Program-made: the position numbers and the translations under genes
Part shown: positions 18,293 through 30,000 of the stretch, piece after piece
Numbering within the stretch: position 1 is the stretch's first letter
How the letters are laid out: every line of letters starts with the position of its first letter
NCBI RefSeq assembly: GCF_000143415.4
Contig: NW_003314367.1
Coordinates: forward strand, 519,464-583,463
DNA length: 64,000 nucleotides
Direction of reading: 5' to 3'
DNA from: Selaginella moellendorffii
Taxonomy: Eukaryota > Streptophyta > Lycopodiopsida > Selaginellales > Selaginellaceae
Notes under the pieces: model-generated
Told to the model about the DNA's origin: nothing
Seen by the model: only the letters and a program-made list of their open reading frames with translations
Database searches by the model: none

Positions 18293-20453
18293 TTAGTCAA
18301 ACAAGTCATCAATGCAAGGCAAAGGATAACTGTTTTTAACCGTGATCTTGTTGAGTGCCCAATAGTCAATACACATCCTCATGGTTCCATCCTTTTTCAT
18401 AACAAAAAGGACCGACACTCCATAAGGTGACTTGCTTGGTTGGATATGACTTTTATGAAGAAGCTCCATGAGTTGTTTCTTGAGTTCAGCCATCTCCTTG
18501 ATGTTTAATTGATATGGAGCTTTCGTAGGTGGTTTAGAACCCAAAATAACCTCAATCTGATGATCAACCTTACTGCTAGGAGGTAGCCTTGGTAGTAAAT
18601 CCTTTGGAAAGATCTTGATTCCTTGCCAACAACTCCAATATCTTCGTTGGTACAGCATTAACACCGTCACCGATTCGAACTAAGTCACCAACACCCTCAA
18701 CTTCTATCACTTGAACCCAAAAGGTCTGACATCCCCTCTTAGCTGCTTTTTGAGTGGCCCTCGTAGTCAGGAACTTTGCATCCCAATCCTTTGAGGAACG
18801 CTTTTGCAATTGGAAGGACACATTGGGACATCCTTCTGACTTCAACGTGATACGACTTTGTCCCGCACCATAAATCCCTTTTATGTATTTATTGAAGAAG
18901 TCCATACCAAACACCATCTGAAAATCTAGTATCTTCAACACTACCAAGTCCACTCTTTCTTTCCACTTGGATATCTTTATTGGAACATCACTCACAAATT
19001 TTCTGGCTACTTGCCCACCTTTCGTAAACCGGAAGTGCATAGGTGACATTTGCTCAGCATTCAATCCTAACAGCTTAACTAAGTCTTCGGATATCACGCT
19101 GTGCGTTGCCCCTGTGTCAATCATAACTCGAATTTAGCATCCACAGACAAAGCCTATCACATACATCAACAGATCAATGTTTGCATTGACTGCGAGAAAA
19201 CGTTGAGGAAAGCAATGAAAGTAACTCACCTCCTCTTCCTCATAGTCTGCATTGACCAACTCGTCAACCCCTTGAGCTTCACCACCACCGTCTTCCCTAA
19301 TGATATTAACACAAGACCTTGTCTTATACTTGTTGGGACATTCCGAGGATTTATGTCCTGACTCTCCACAATGGAAGCAATGACCCACACTACCCGTTCC
19401 GCTAGGAGCAGGTTTCACAGGTTGCTGCTACTTGTACCCACCAAGAGGAGGAACAGAGGGCCTTGGACCAAAAGAAGCTGCTGGTGATCTCCAACCACCA
19501 CCACCACCTTTGTTAACCGTTGCTTGTGAGCCTCCAGAGTGGAACTTGTCTTCCATCCTCTATTTCTGATCACCTTGTTTATTCCCAGAATTCTTATTCT
19601 TGTCCGAGGTACCAACATACGACTGCTAATACTGTTCTATGAGTGAGTGACTAAATGCAACTTGCTGTGCTGCCTCCTTACACTCCAGGTGCATCTTTGG
19701 TTTAAACTTCAAAATCTCATTGCGAGAAAGTGACCTTAAGCCCTCCAGGAAATAACTTCGAGCATCTTCATCACTCATATTTGCAATGATAATGCACTTT
19801 TGAGCAAATGCATTAACGTAATGCATGAGGTCCCCTCATTGCTTTAACCGCCGCAGCTCTACACGAAGTCTCAAACCAAGATCATTCAGCAAGCATTCCG
19901 TACAGATACAAGACCGCATCTTGGTCCAACTTCTAGTCTGCCTTTTTTCAGCACACACTTGGCGCCACCAAGTTTTGGCATGATCGGTGAGAAAGGATTG
20001 CATGTATGCAACTTTCATACGATCATCTATATCTGCTGCTATGAAATAGTTTTCAATATCATAAACCCAGTCTTCCAAAACTTGATAGTCCTGCATGCCT
20101 TTGAAATTGGGTGGTTTCGGAGGCTTGAACTTTGAAACTTGTGCAATTGGGGGTGGTTGCAGAACTTCATTGTCTTCAGAACTTGAAGAGGATTCTGGTT
20201 GCTTAGGTTTATCTGGTTTAGCTGCCTTAGCTTCTTCCCTCCTCTTCTTGTTCTCCTTCTTCAATTTGCAAATCTCCCTTCGCAAATTCTCGATCTCGAC
20301 TTCATGAGTTGTACGCTGTAGTGCCACAGCATTTGGCTCTTCCTCTTTTGACTCAGCCTCTACCTCTTTTGCAGCATCTCTAGCAGGAGTTTCCTCCTCT
20401 CAATTCGCCCCTCTAGAGGTTTTAGCATCATCAACATGGTTCCGTTTCACCAT
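18293..20453 (-). pseudogene. Ty3/Gypsy gag-protease-RT relic (family A), truncated inside RT
   Basis: Reading leftward: a gag with an acidic/Lys-rich N-terminus starts at 20453 (MVKRNHVDD) and carries YQVLEDWVYDIENYF and AKTWWRQV. A zinc knuckle follows, CFHCGESGHKSSEC (19350-19400), which packages RNA. Then comes an aspartic protease with active site MIDTGATHSVISE (about 19085-19124). RT begins with [19 protein letters not shown] and [20 protein letters not shown] but stops at about 18293 just before the YxDD catalytic block. Several stops and shifts break the frame. The missing RNase H and integrase suggest truncation at the island border. The gag differs from the family 1/2 gag seen further right. 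Confidence 0.82.
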
Positions 20454-21066
20454 CTTGCTAGCTACCTGCATGCCTCTATCAGTAACTGAACATGCATACA
20501 ACGTTCTTACCGAATGGTGCAATCCAACTAATCCCACACAGGTCACTTCGGATCTACTGACAGAGTCTGGCACAATTTCGGCATAACGGTGGCCTAACGT
20601 GGGGAGGAGGGTACCCCACTGACTAGAGCAGTGTGGAGCTTAGGCTTAGACCCAAGCCGGAAGCAAAAAAAGGAGCAATACAGCCTAGCGGGAGCCAAAC
20701 TAATGTCTTAGGTGGTTGGACATGCATTCCAACCACTATCTCTAATTTACATTTGGAACCCCCCATAGCCCCCCCCCCCCCCTCCGCCCACCCCCCCTTT
20801 GAGGAACACATGCTTTAGGCTTTCACCCCAAGTCTCCATTAGTACCAGTAGTTAATCTCTGGGACAAGCTCGAAATTTACTAAATATAGAATTTCCTTAG
20901 ATTGTGAATTTGAACAGGGGACGAACACCATTGTGTTCAAGTTGATCTCTACATTCCGTAGATATGCCAAATAAGGAAATCTAGACACTTTCCATAAATA
21001 GTATTTGGGACTAAAATGAGACTAACACAAAGGGCATGATAACGAGGGTGTTTGGTAGACATGGTC
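20454..21066 (-). repeat. 5' leader and LTR-like sequence of family A (family 4 LTR)
   Basis: This stretch recurs in the other orientation at 22416-22841 continued at 24650-24830, and at 26150-26460 and 27120-27400. Shared marks are a poly-C/poly-G tract, TAGTAGGGATAGTGG-like text, and CCCAAGCTCCACA-like text. It lies upstream of the family A gag, so it is probably that element's LTR and leader. The exact LTR ends were not resolved. Confidence 0.55.
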
Positions 21067-21322
21067 TGTGCCAATTGTCCTTCTAGAACGTCCAATCGAG
21101 CCTTGGACGACCGAACCTCACCACTAGACTCCTATTTGGAAGTTTCCACATTGCAATCCTCCTAATGCAAGGATTCGTCATCCATAGCCTCTTGTTTAAC
21201 TGGAGGCTGCAACTCTAAAGGAGATTCTGTCTTCGACTTGGTTCGTTTACGCCCTACCTTTGCCATCTCCCAGCAATCCGCCTCAATCCTTTGCTAGAAC
21301 TGAGGGAAAGGCTCTGATACCA
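21066..21322 (-). pseudogene. Gag N-terminal fragment with primer-binding site (family 1/2 type)
   Basis: The minus strand starts MAKVGRKRTKSKTE at about 21266 and continues into SSKARLDVLEGQLAQ, as in the gag copies at 30.7 and 38 kb. The primer-binding site TGGTATCAGAGC (minus strand, 21311-21322) is complementary to the 3' end of initiator tRNA-Met. The fragment joins family 4 sequence at 21066. Confidence 0.65.
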
Positions 21323-21324
21323 AA

Positions 21325-21450
21325 TCGTAAGCTCCTAAGTTTGGACTTCCCAGAAGGTCACCCAACCCAATACTATTCAAACCCAAGGATGCTTAACCCT
21401 AAATATCCCAAGACCCTTAACCAATTGGAAAAGAGGGTGCACTTTTTATT
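21325..21450 (-). repeat. LTR family 3 fragment
   Basis: TTTGGACTTCCCAGAAGG and AACCAATTGGAAAAGAGGGT mark a repeat also found at 25245-25380, 25640-25870, 50440-50690, 50845-50930, 56350-56600 and 56755-56880. It adjoins a PBS, as expected for an LTR edge. Confidence 0.55.
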
Positions 21451-21501
21451 CATGGGCCTCAATCCCTTGCTAGTACTGAGGAAAAGGCTCTGATACCAAA
21501 T

Positions 21502-22415
21502 TGTAAGCCACAAATTTTTCCTTTCCAATTTGCTAGCTTACCTCGTCTATCCGACCAACACCGTTTTGGCCTTTGCTAAGTTCCCTCGCTAAGGTTTCTG
21601 CCTATTATACCAGCTCTTACTTGGTCCTACTTGGTTTTAACTATTCATTGCACGAGCAATGGAGCATTAGCCATCCATCCACGAATTCCCAAATCTCTCC
21701 CAATCCCCCTCCTCAGGTTAGACTGGATTTAAGGTTTGGCTACACTCCCCGCAGGCACAAGCAGCCAAGTACACCAAGCCTCCAGATTCCTAACATCCCT
21801 TGGTACAACAAAGCTTGATCATGGGAATCTTTAAATCCCAAACCTTGGGTGCAACACTTGTTTAAGGATGCCGAGGGAAACACCATAGCCTAACGGCCCG
21901 GTATGGGTACTTCTACCCCCCCACTTCCCAATCTCCTAGGAGGGGCGAGGACCAATGAGCTGCAAGGTACTCAAGTGGGGCACCACTCCACATGAGCCAG
22001 GAGCACTAGAGTTGGTTTCCATTCCGGGAGTGGGAGTTGCTCTTGAGCACTTATTTAGGTGGCCCCTCCAGCACCACCCAAGTCTATGCTCACTCCCACC
22101 CAAGGCCCCTCGGCCCCAGTCTCAACCTCAAGTCAATTTGGAAGCACCACTTGAGAGTTCCTTCAAGACTGGTTCCTAGACCTCACTATCCCTACTATAC
22201 TTCTCGGACCCGATCTTTGATCTCGGACTCTATCTCGAACTTGGTCTCGAACTTGGTCTCAGAGTCGGCCTCGGACTTGATCCCGGACTCTATCTCAAAC
22301 TCGGTCTCAGAGTTGGTCTTGGACTCGATCTCAAACTCGGTCCCATCCGATCATTTCAGCTGTGCTTTTGGGGATCCTTTTAGCCTACAACACCTCGGGG
22401 AGTTGGTTCCTTACA
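21502..22415 (-). repeat. Ty3/Gypsy LTR family 2 copy (914 bp) with adjacent PBS at 21487-21498
   Basis: In its own sense the LTR starts TGTAAGGAACCAACTCC (22415) and ends GGCTTACA (21502), followed by ATT and the PBS TGGTATCAGAGC. It contains the CTCGGACT-type simple repeat (22200-22345). The PBS side shows it was a 5' LTR. Confidence 0.75.
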
Positions 22416-22841
22416 TTTAGTCTCTCAATATCATTACATAGTAACATATTGTGTCCACTAGACACCCTCACTATCATGCTCTTGGTGTTAGTCTCATTCT
22501 ATTATATTGGCTAATTATGGAAAGTGTCTAGATTTGTTAATTTGGCATATCTACAGAATGTAGAGATTAGCCTGAACACAATAGTGTTTATCCCGTATCC
22601 AAATTCGCAATTGTAAAACCATTCCATATTTAGTAAGTTTTGAGTTAGTCCCAGAGACTGACTTCTGGTACTAAGGGAGGCCGGGGGTGAAAGCCTAAAG
22701 CATGTGTTCCTCGTGGGGGGGGGGGGGGATATGGGGGGTTCCAAATGTATAGTAGGGATAGTGGTTGGAATGGATATCTAACCACACAAAATATTAAATT
22801 GGCTTCCACTAGGTTGGGTTGCTCCTTGTTCTATATCCATG

Positions 22842-24644
22842 TGTAAGCGACTAATTTTTTCATTCTACTTTAGTCACTTAACCGCACCTTCGACCACTTG
22901 GAGGAGTCTCATTCACAACCTCCATAAGTCCCACTTAGGACTTGGGGCTTGCTACCCCCAAGAATGGCATCCATGCCACTCAACGTTTGCACTTGGTCCA
23001 AGTGCTCCACATGTCCGGTCCCATGACCGACACCCCAAGGCACCACCAACATACCAGCCCGTTACGCTAGGCCATGCCCAATCACCTTGGTCACATCGGT
23101 GGTCTAACACCACCTGCATTGCAATCCCGTCTCTCCAAGATTGGGCCATCCGTCCACGAGTGGTCATCCCAGATCCACTCCTTAGCATCCTTAGGATGCC
23201 TGCAGACATGGGGAATAACCTTCCCCAATATCTCCTTTATGGTCCCCACCAAGTCCCTTTCTGTCCTTGGCCGTGTTCGCCAACACTGCCATTGGATCAA
23301 GGCCCACAGGCCAGACCACTAAGTCCCACAGTCTTCTAGGACTTCTTCACCACATGACTATATCCTTGGTCACTACACCAGAGGACTAATCCTCTTCCTT
23401 TCCACAGTCTGGGCCTTTGGGACAACATTTCAAAACACCGTGGCCTTATGCAAGCCTCGTGGGTACTCTCCCCACCTTCCCCCTTTGGGTGCTCTAGCCA
23501 TGGGCTTAGAGCGAGGTTCCGTTGAGCCACGCTTGGTATCCAAGTAGGTAGTGCCACCCACACTTGGATTGGGAGCATTGGCCAGTCGATCTCCCAGGGG
23601 AACTAAAGCCGGCTCTTGAACACTTCACCAAGCTACCTCACTTGTCAGTCTGTGTTCACTCTAGTCTTGGACTTCCCAGTGGGCAACTCATCACCCAACA
23701 CTGGGTACAGCCTTCCTGAGCCAAACTGGCCTTTCCTGGCCAAACTGGCCTTTCCTGGCCAAACTGGCTCCACTGTAGTCCTCCCCCTTACTATACTTTT
23801 GGAGCTCACCAAACCCCCAGGGTCTGGGAGACGAACGCTTTGGGCTTTCACCCTCTCAGACTCAAACTCGGACTCGGACTTGGACTCGGACTCGGCCTTG
23901 GACTCAGACTCGAACTCCGACTCGAACTCGAGCTCGGTCTCGGCCTCGGCCTCAGTCTCTGTCTCGGTCCCAACCTCGGTCTCAATCTCGATCTCAGTCT
24001 CAGTCTCGGTCCCGATCTTGGTCTCGGTCTCGGTCCCGGTCTCGGTCCCGATCTCAGTCTTGGTCCCGGTCCCGGTCTCGACCTTGGACTCCATCTCAGG
24101 TCCTTCTCGGACTCCACCTCGGATTCCATCTCGGGTCCATCTTGGACTCCATCTCGAACTCTGTCTCGGTCCATCTCAGACTCAATCTCGGACTCCATCT
24201 CGGGTCCATCTCGGACTCCATCTCGGGTCCATCTTGGACTCCATCTCGGGTCCATCTCAAACTCCATCTCGAACTCAACCTCGGACTCCATCTTAGGTCC
24301 ATGTCGGACTCCATCTCGGGTCCATCTCGGACTCCATCTTGGATCCATCTCGGACTTCATCTTGGACTTCCTCTCAGTCCATCTCAGACTCAATCTTGGA
24401 CTCCATCTCGGATTCATCCACGTGTCACGTGTTGGTCTTTTTGGGTCCCTTGTTGGAGCCCCGCTTATTGCTCGCTTCGTACTCGTTCCTCGAGCCCTTC
24501 GCTGGGAGTTCCACTCCCGCTCTTGACCTTTCAAGTCGGAGCTTTCGGTCCAAACGTGTTACACTCATTTGGCTTTCGCTTCAACCACTACCACGTGGCA
24601 CCCTTCCGGCTCCACTTTGGGGCCTAGGGATTTTTTGTCTCACA
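22842..24644 (-). mobile_element. Solo LTR, family 1 (1,803 bp), with perfect CCATG target-site duplication
   Basis: In its own sense it starts TGTGAGACA (24644) and ends CGCTTACA (22842). CCATG lies on both sides (22837-22841 and 24645-24649). The flanking DNA joins cleanly into one family 4 LTR-like sequence when the insert is removed. It has no internal region, so recombination between two LTRs deleted the rest. The inner 23850-24430 part is a long CTCGGACT/CATCTCGG simple repeat that gives long but meaningless open frames on both strands. Confidence 0.88.
23850..24430. repeat. Minisatellite-like tract inside the LTR
   Basis: Imperfect repeats, first CTCGGACTTGGACTCGGACT-like, then ATCTCGGGTCCATCTCGGAC-like (24-bp unit). 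It is the largest of at least a dozen such tracts in the window. Confidence 0.85.
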
Positions 24645-25004
24645 CCATGTTGGCTCTAAACCCAAGCTCCATATTGCTCTAATCAATGGGATACCCTCCT
24701 CCTCACGTTAGGCCACTGGTATGCCAAAATTGTGCCAGACACCGTCTGACACTATTTTGCATGTAGGTGTTGGATATGAGGAGTTGGTGCTCATGGGATT
24801 GTGCCGGACCCTCTTTTCTTAGCACAACAAGCTTGGAGGTTTGTGCAAATTTAGATGTGCTACATTTGGTATTAGAGGAATTGTCTCAACAATTCCTGTC
24901 CAACTTTTGTCTGATTTTCTAATTCAAGTTGGATACGCAGAGACTTTTCTAGTAGATCTGAAGCGACCTGTATAAAATTAGTTAGATTGCACTATTTGGG
25001 ACTA

Positions 25005-25240
25005 TTAGGTGTTGGAAGATTGGGTCTATAATATGGAAAACTATTTTATAGTAGCAAATGTAGATGAGAGGTAGACGCAATCCTTTCTCACCAATCATGC
25101 CAAAACTTGGTGGTGCTATATGTGTGCTAAAAAACTTAAAGTTGGACCAAAATGTGGTCTTGTATCCATAAAGAATACTTGCTAGATGATTTTGTCTAAG
25201 ACTTCACTTGGAGTTGTGGCAGTTAAAGCAGTGAGGGGAC
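25005..25240 (+). pseudogene. Family A gag fragment
   Basis: The plus strand reads VLEDWVYNMENYFIVANVDE and NHAKTWWCYMCAKK, a diverged copy of the family A gag at 19.8-20.1 kb. Stops and a shift are present. Confidence 0.65.
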
Positions 25241-25244
25241 TATA

Positions 25245-25870
25245 AGCTCCTGAATTTAAACTTCTCAGTAGGTCACCCAACCTAGTACTATTTAAACCTA
25301 AGGATACTTGACCCCAAATATCCCAGACTCTTAATTGATTGGAAAAGAGGGTGTATTTTTATTCATGGGCCCTTTCCCTTTATATTTGAACCCCATGAAT
25401 GATCTCTCAATTCATTCCCTTTGGTTGCTTATAATCCACCATGCTTGCCTACAAGTTGATGCCCTTGTGAATGGAAGTTGAGAGCTGCAACTTTCCCAAG
25501 AGCCCCACTCTCTTGACATGCTACCCCTTGGGAGGAGCCTAGCTAAAGCAAATTGGACCTGCCAAATGTCAATCAACATGTGGTGCAATTCTTTTAACCA
25601 ACCAATAGAGTCAAACTTGAGATCCCTTTTTATACCAAATGTAACCTCCTAAATTTGGACTTCCCAAGAGGTCACCCAACTCAGTATTATTTAAACCAAA
25701 GGACACTTAATCCTAAGTATCCCAAGACCTTTAACCAATTGGAAAAGGGGGTGCACTTTTGTTCATAAGCCCTTTCCCTCTTTTCTGAACCCCATGAATC
25801 ATGTCTCGAGTCATTCCCTTTGATTGCTTACAATCCACCACACTTCCTTGCAAATTCATGCCCTCGTTAT
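25245..25870 (-). repeat. Two tandem fragments of LTR family 3
   Basis: Both contain the GGAAAAGAGGGTG (or GGAAAAGGGGGTG) and 'CCCTTTCCCT...TGAACCCCATGAAT' text, at 25245-25460 and 25640-25870. Confidence 0.5.
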
Positions 25871-26457
25871 CACAAATGTGACTTCGGGTATCGAAAGTTA
25901 CCTATCAGCTAGTCCTTTTAGATATTCTTTCCTCACTGCCACGATGGTAGAAGATTGGTATTGTTAGACCTTTTATTAGTCTCCGTCTAAGCTAGTTGAG
26001 AAATTGGTCTTCACATGTGCACTTGACCAAATGAGCATAAACAAGGAATTCCTAAGTGCTATTATTCAAGCATACTTGACCTGGTTAGAGAAACTCATTT
26101 GTTGACTTGCACTTGCTAGTGTTAGGAACCCTCGCGTTATTGAGTTTGGTCCCTCAATATTCACTATATGATAGCTTACCGTGTTTACCAAACACCCTTG
26201 CTATCATGCCCTTTGTGTTAGTCTCATTTTGGTCCTAAATGCTATTTATGGAAAGTGTCTAGATTTGCTCATTTGGCATATCTAAAAAATATAGAGATTG
26301 ATCTAAACATAATGGTGTTCATCCTCTGTCTAAATTTTCAATCTAGGGCCATCCCATATTCCGTAAGTTCCCACCTTGTCCAGCAGACTAACTCCTCCTA
26401 CTAAGGGAGCCTTGGGGACAAGCCTACCACCATGTGTTCCTCAAGGCGGGGGGGGGG
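25871..26457. repeat. Family 5 LTR piece followed by a family 4 LTR piece
   Basis: 25871-26145 matches 32310-32560 (ATGTGACTT-GGGTATCGAAAGTTA). 26150-26457 matches 22416-22720 and ends in a G-tract. Confidence 0.5.
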
Positions 26458-26525
26458 TTGTTAGGATCCTATCCCTTACACCCTAAGCCAACTGGCTAAA
26501 GGGGTAAGGGATAGGATCCTAACAA
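26458..26525. repeat. Perfect 22-bp-arm hairpin, LTR-like, before a PBS
   Basis: Arms 26458-26479 and 26504-26525 are exact reverse complements (TTGTTAGGATCC... and ...GGATCCTAACAA) with a 24-nt spacer. The block from TG at 26459 to CA at 26524 is followed after one base by TGGTATCGGAGC, a tRNA-iMet primer-binding site with one mismatch. It could be a tiny LTR. Confidence 0.75.
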
Positions 26526-27001
26526 TGGTATCGGAGCCCAGTTCAATTCTCGTGGCTGACGAGTGGGGCAGGAATATTCTGAAGGAATATTCAACCATGG
26601 TGGATCTAGANNNNNNNNNNNNNNNNNNNNNNNNNNNNNNNNNNNNNNNNNNNNNNNNNNNNNNNNNNNNNNNNNNNNNNNNNNNNNNNNNNNNNNNNNN
26701 NNNNNNNNNNAGGGATAGGATCCCTTACACCCTAAGCCAACTGGCTAAAGGGGTGATCACTTGATTGCAGGGCCCTTTCCTTATCCTATTATCCTGACCT
26801 GATGCCTAACAATCCTCCCCCTCGTCAGGGAATGATCGTCCACGATCATACTTAGGCCATCCTCCGGTCACCATGGTCCTTCTCTTAGGGTCTACCAAAC
26901 CTTGGTTCTCCCTCTAGATCCACCATGTTGAATATTCCTTCAGAATATTCCTGCCCCACTCGTCAGCCACGAGAATCAAACTGGGCTCCGATACCATTGT
27001 T
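26521..27001. repeat. Inverted repeat of about 90 bp around the assembly gap
   Basis: 26521-26610 (PBS, then CTGACGAGTGGGGCAGGAAT and GGTGGATCTAGA) recurs inverted at 26913-27001 with very few differences. The 100-N gap (26611-26710) lies between, so a foldback may have caused the gap or a misjoin. Confidence 0.8.
26611..26710. other. Assembly gap (100 N)
   Basis: Exactly 100 N, a conventional gap of unknown size. Confidence 0.99.
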
Positions 27002-30000
27002 ATGATCCGGCGCAAAAAGACAAAGATCTAGTTGCCCTAGACTATGCTACACCACCTCTTGAGGTTCCTCACCACCCAACCACCCCTGAGCTACCTCAAA
27101 AGCTCCACTGCACCGCCACTCCACTATGAGCTCTATTGTGGGGGGGGGGGGGGGAAAAGGGGGGCCATGGGGGGTTCCCAATGTATAGTAGGGATAGTGG
27201 GTAGGTCTGCCATGGCCGACCAACTTTAGGCATAGTCTAGCTTTTGCTTGCGTGCCTGTCCTTGTTTAGTGTTTGGTTTGGGTCTAAGCCCAAGCTCCAC
27301 ACCATGCTAGTTGGTGGAGTACCCATATCCTCGCGTTATGCCACCGGTATACTGAAATAGTGTTAGACTCTGTTTAGCTCTATTTTGCTTGCTAGTCCTA
27401 GCATTGGGATGTTGGATACTCTATCAAACACGTAAATCATCTTCTCTTCTTGGAGAGATGATTCACAACGAGATGTGACTCATTGCTCGTGTTCACATTA
27501 TGCATCAAGAATCCCTATCTTGGTGCATGTTGGAAATGATGGTCTTATGAATGGTAAGTTGTGGGATGGATAGAGGTGAAGCACTATACCATTTTTTCTA
27601 GGCTTGCTATTGAAAGACTTGGGTTATAATGCTGAATTCTTTTCTGGGGACCTTGCTATTGCTCCTTGAGTAGTTTGGTGTTGGATTAGTTTTGAGTTTT
27701 GTCAAATAGAGAGTGGCATGAGTTTGTTTGTGTTGTGAACAAAAAGTTAGTGGTGTTAGGTGTTGTAAATCTCTATATGGTGGAGTGTGGCATTTATATT
27801 ACATTTTGTCGAATTGAGTTGGCACTTGATAATCATATAGACCTTTGAAGTAATGACATGGGTGTTGCTTATGGTGTTTCTTAATTGATGATCAATTCAT
27901 TGTGATACTTATATCCTATCCATGTGATAATGAGTAATGTGTTTATGAAGTTGCTTGGTTAAACGATGATCAACCCCAAAGTAGTTGATGGTGAAGCTAA
28001 GCTACTTGCACATAGTAGCATTGTAGTAGCTTTGATTGGGTTCTTAATAATGATCTGGAAAGGGTTATAGCATTCACATGCTATAGCTTTTCGGTTGATC
28101 TATTAGCACTTGGAGTAAATCCCATGATCAAGTCTTGTTGAACCAAGGGATGTTAAGAACCCACTTGTGTTAGTGGAAGTGGCATTGTTATTTTAAGTGA
28201 TGAGGAATTTTCCTTATATCTTGATTTTCCATGTCATTTTTGTTGTTAATGTTTTAGCTTCACATTGGATCTTGAAAGTGATTGAAAAAGAGTGTTAATG
28301 CGATGTGGATATCCAAAGATATAGTTTTCATAATCAAGTCTTGGATAATCATTCTGCATCTTGCGGATGTTGGTGTTGGATATCGGAAATATGGGCATGA
28401 TGTTTGAGGCTTAAGCATGCTATGGGTCTTGAGAATTTGTGTTGAGGTGAACTTATGTGAAGTTGTTATTAGGAGGAAGTTGGTTAAGTCTTGAAAGTTT
28501 GTATTTCTAAACTAAGAGTCATTCTTTCTTTAGCATAGAAAATTTTCCACAAAGTTTTTTTAGGCTTTTCCAATGGTTGATCTGTTTATCACTTTGCCCA
28601 AAAACCATTTTGTTTTCAAAAGCCAATATAAACTAGTAAAGGGGTTGGAGTTGTTTTCGGTTGGCTTAAACCTTCGTAGGTAGTTTGTATGATGCGACCT
28701 GAAAGGGATGCTGACTTTTGGGGCTAATCCAATTAAGTTGGATAGAGTTTGGAATTGGTGTAGAAAAATGGTTATTGCACTTTTCTAGAAAGGTGACCTT
28801 CTTTTGTAGCATTATGCTTAGTGGCAGGTTGCACCTTGCATTTTATTAAACTCTATGAAAAGAGTAAGCTCTCATTGATCTTGATTTGGTCTTGGTAGCT
28901 TTGTGCCTTGGCTGAGGATAGTGATGTCCAACTTAGTTGTTTGAGGTTGAGATGTTGGTACCCGTATTATAGCTTTAACTATGAGGAGGCTATGTACCAA
29001 TATGAGTTCATTTTATAGTCTTCACTTTAGTTTTAACTAAGTGTTAATCATGCATAGCTAACCTCTTCAAGGCATGCTCAAAGCTATTGGCTAAATGCAT
29101 TAGTGAACTTATTGCGGTTGAGTTAAATTTGAGTAGTCATTTAGTTCATGCTTGTTCATGAACCTTTATCTCATCCTTGGGGTATTATGTTCATATTGGA
29201 TAAGTATAAAACTCAATGATATGAGTTTAGTGTTTGGGTCTTGTGAAGGCAAGTTAAAGAGTGATTGTTAGTTGCTTTGCAACTAGTGATTGCTCATAGA
29301 CTTTGTTGAGGACTATTTGACACTTGCTTCGCTCAATAATGATTTATCAATGATGGGCTTGCTTTACCGAATGGGATCGTGTTGTGGCTTGCATGGTTTT
29401 TCCATGTTAGCATGTCAATTCTTTTGTCAATATTATTTGGTTATGTTTAGTCTGTGGTGTTGGATTTCATTGAGTCTTAGATGTGGTGAATCACTCCTTG
29501 ATGATGTGTTATTTGAAACTGAGTATTATTGGAGGATTAGTCTCGAATACTAAGTATAGTATCTTCCACTTCGGTTAACTTGGTTGTTGGAGAGCTTTGA
29601 GTGGTGATTCACTCGTGCTTTCTTTTAGCTTTGTTATGGTGTGAATAGAATTGAAGTGATGCTTTGTTATTGGTATTATTGATGTTGAGATGAGATGTCT
29701 CTCCGTAGGATTGATATTAATTTTTAGTAGTCTCGATGGAGATGGTGTTAATGATTTGGTTGTAGCTTTATGTTATTGACATATGTGCATTTGCTAGTTA
29801 AGTAACTGTATTGACGTTCGAACAAACTGAGTAGTAAGTTTGAATTAGTTATATTCTAGACGAGATTGTTTAGTAGGGGTTGAGTTTTGAGCTTTTCCTT
29901 GAAAAGTGATTTAGTCGTAGACGATACTAACTCTATGAAAGGAAGAGTTAATGATTGATATTGGAATGTTTGAGTCCTTATTGGATTTGAGTTAGGGATA

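Noticed and set aside
22968-22985. AATGGCATCCATGCCACT in family 1 LTRs (also near 34830 and 54750)
   Set aside because: It shares the TGGCAT/ATGCCA arms with the island palindrome but is shorter, has a 2-bp centre and stays at one LTR position. I treat it as a chance similarity and did not count it.
23840-24534. Long Ser/Asp-, Leu/Gly- and Arg-rich open frames on both strands
   Set aside because: They are translations of the CTCGGACT-type simple repeat inside LTRs. Open frames on both strands and in several frames come from the repeat, not from coding.
26525-26764. Open frame across the N gap
   Set aside because: It exists only because N bases are translated as unknown residues.
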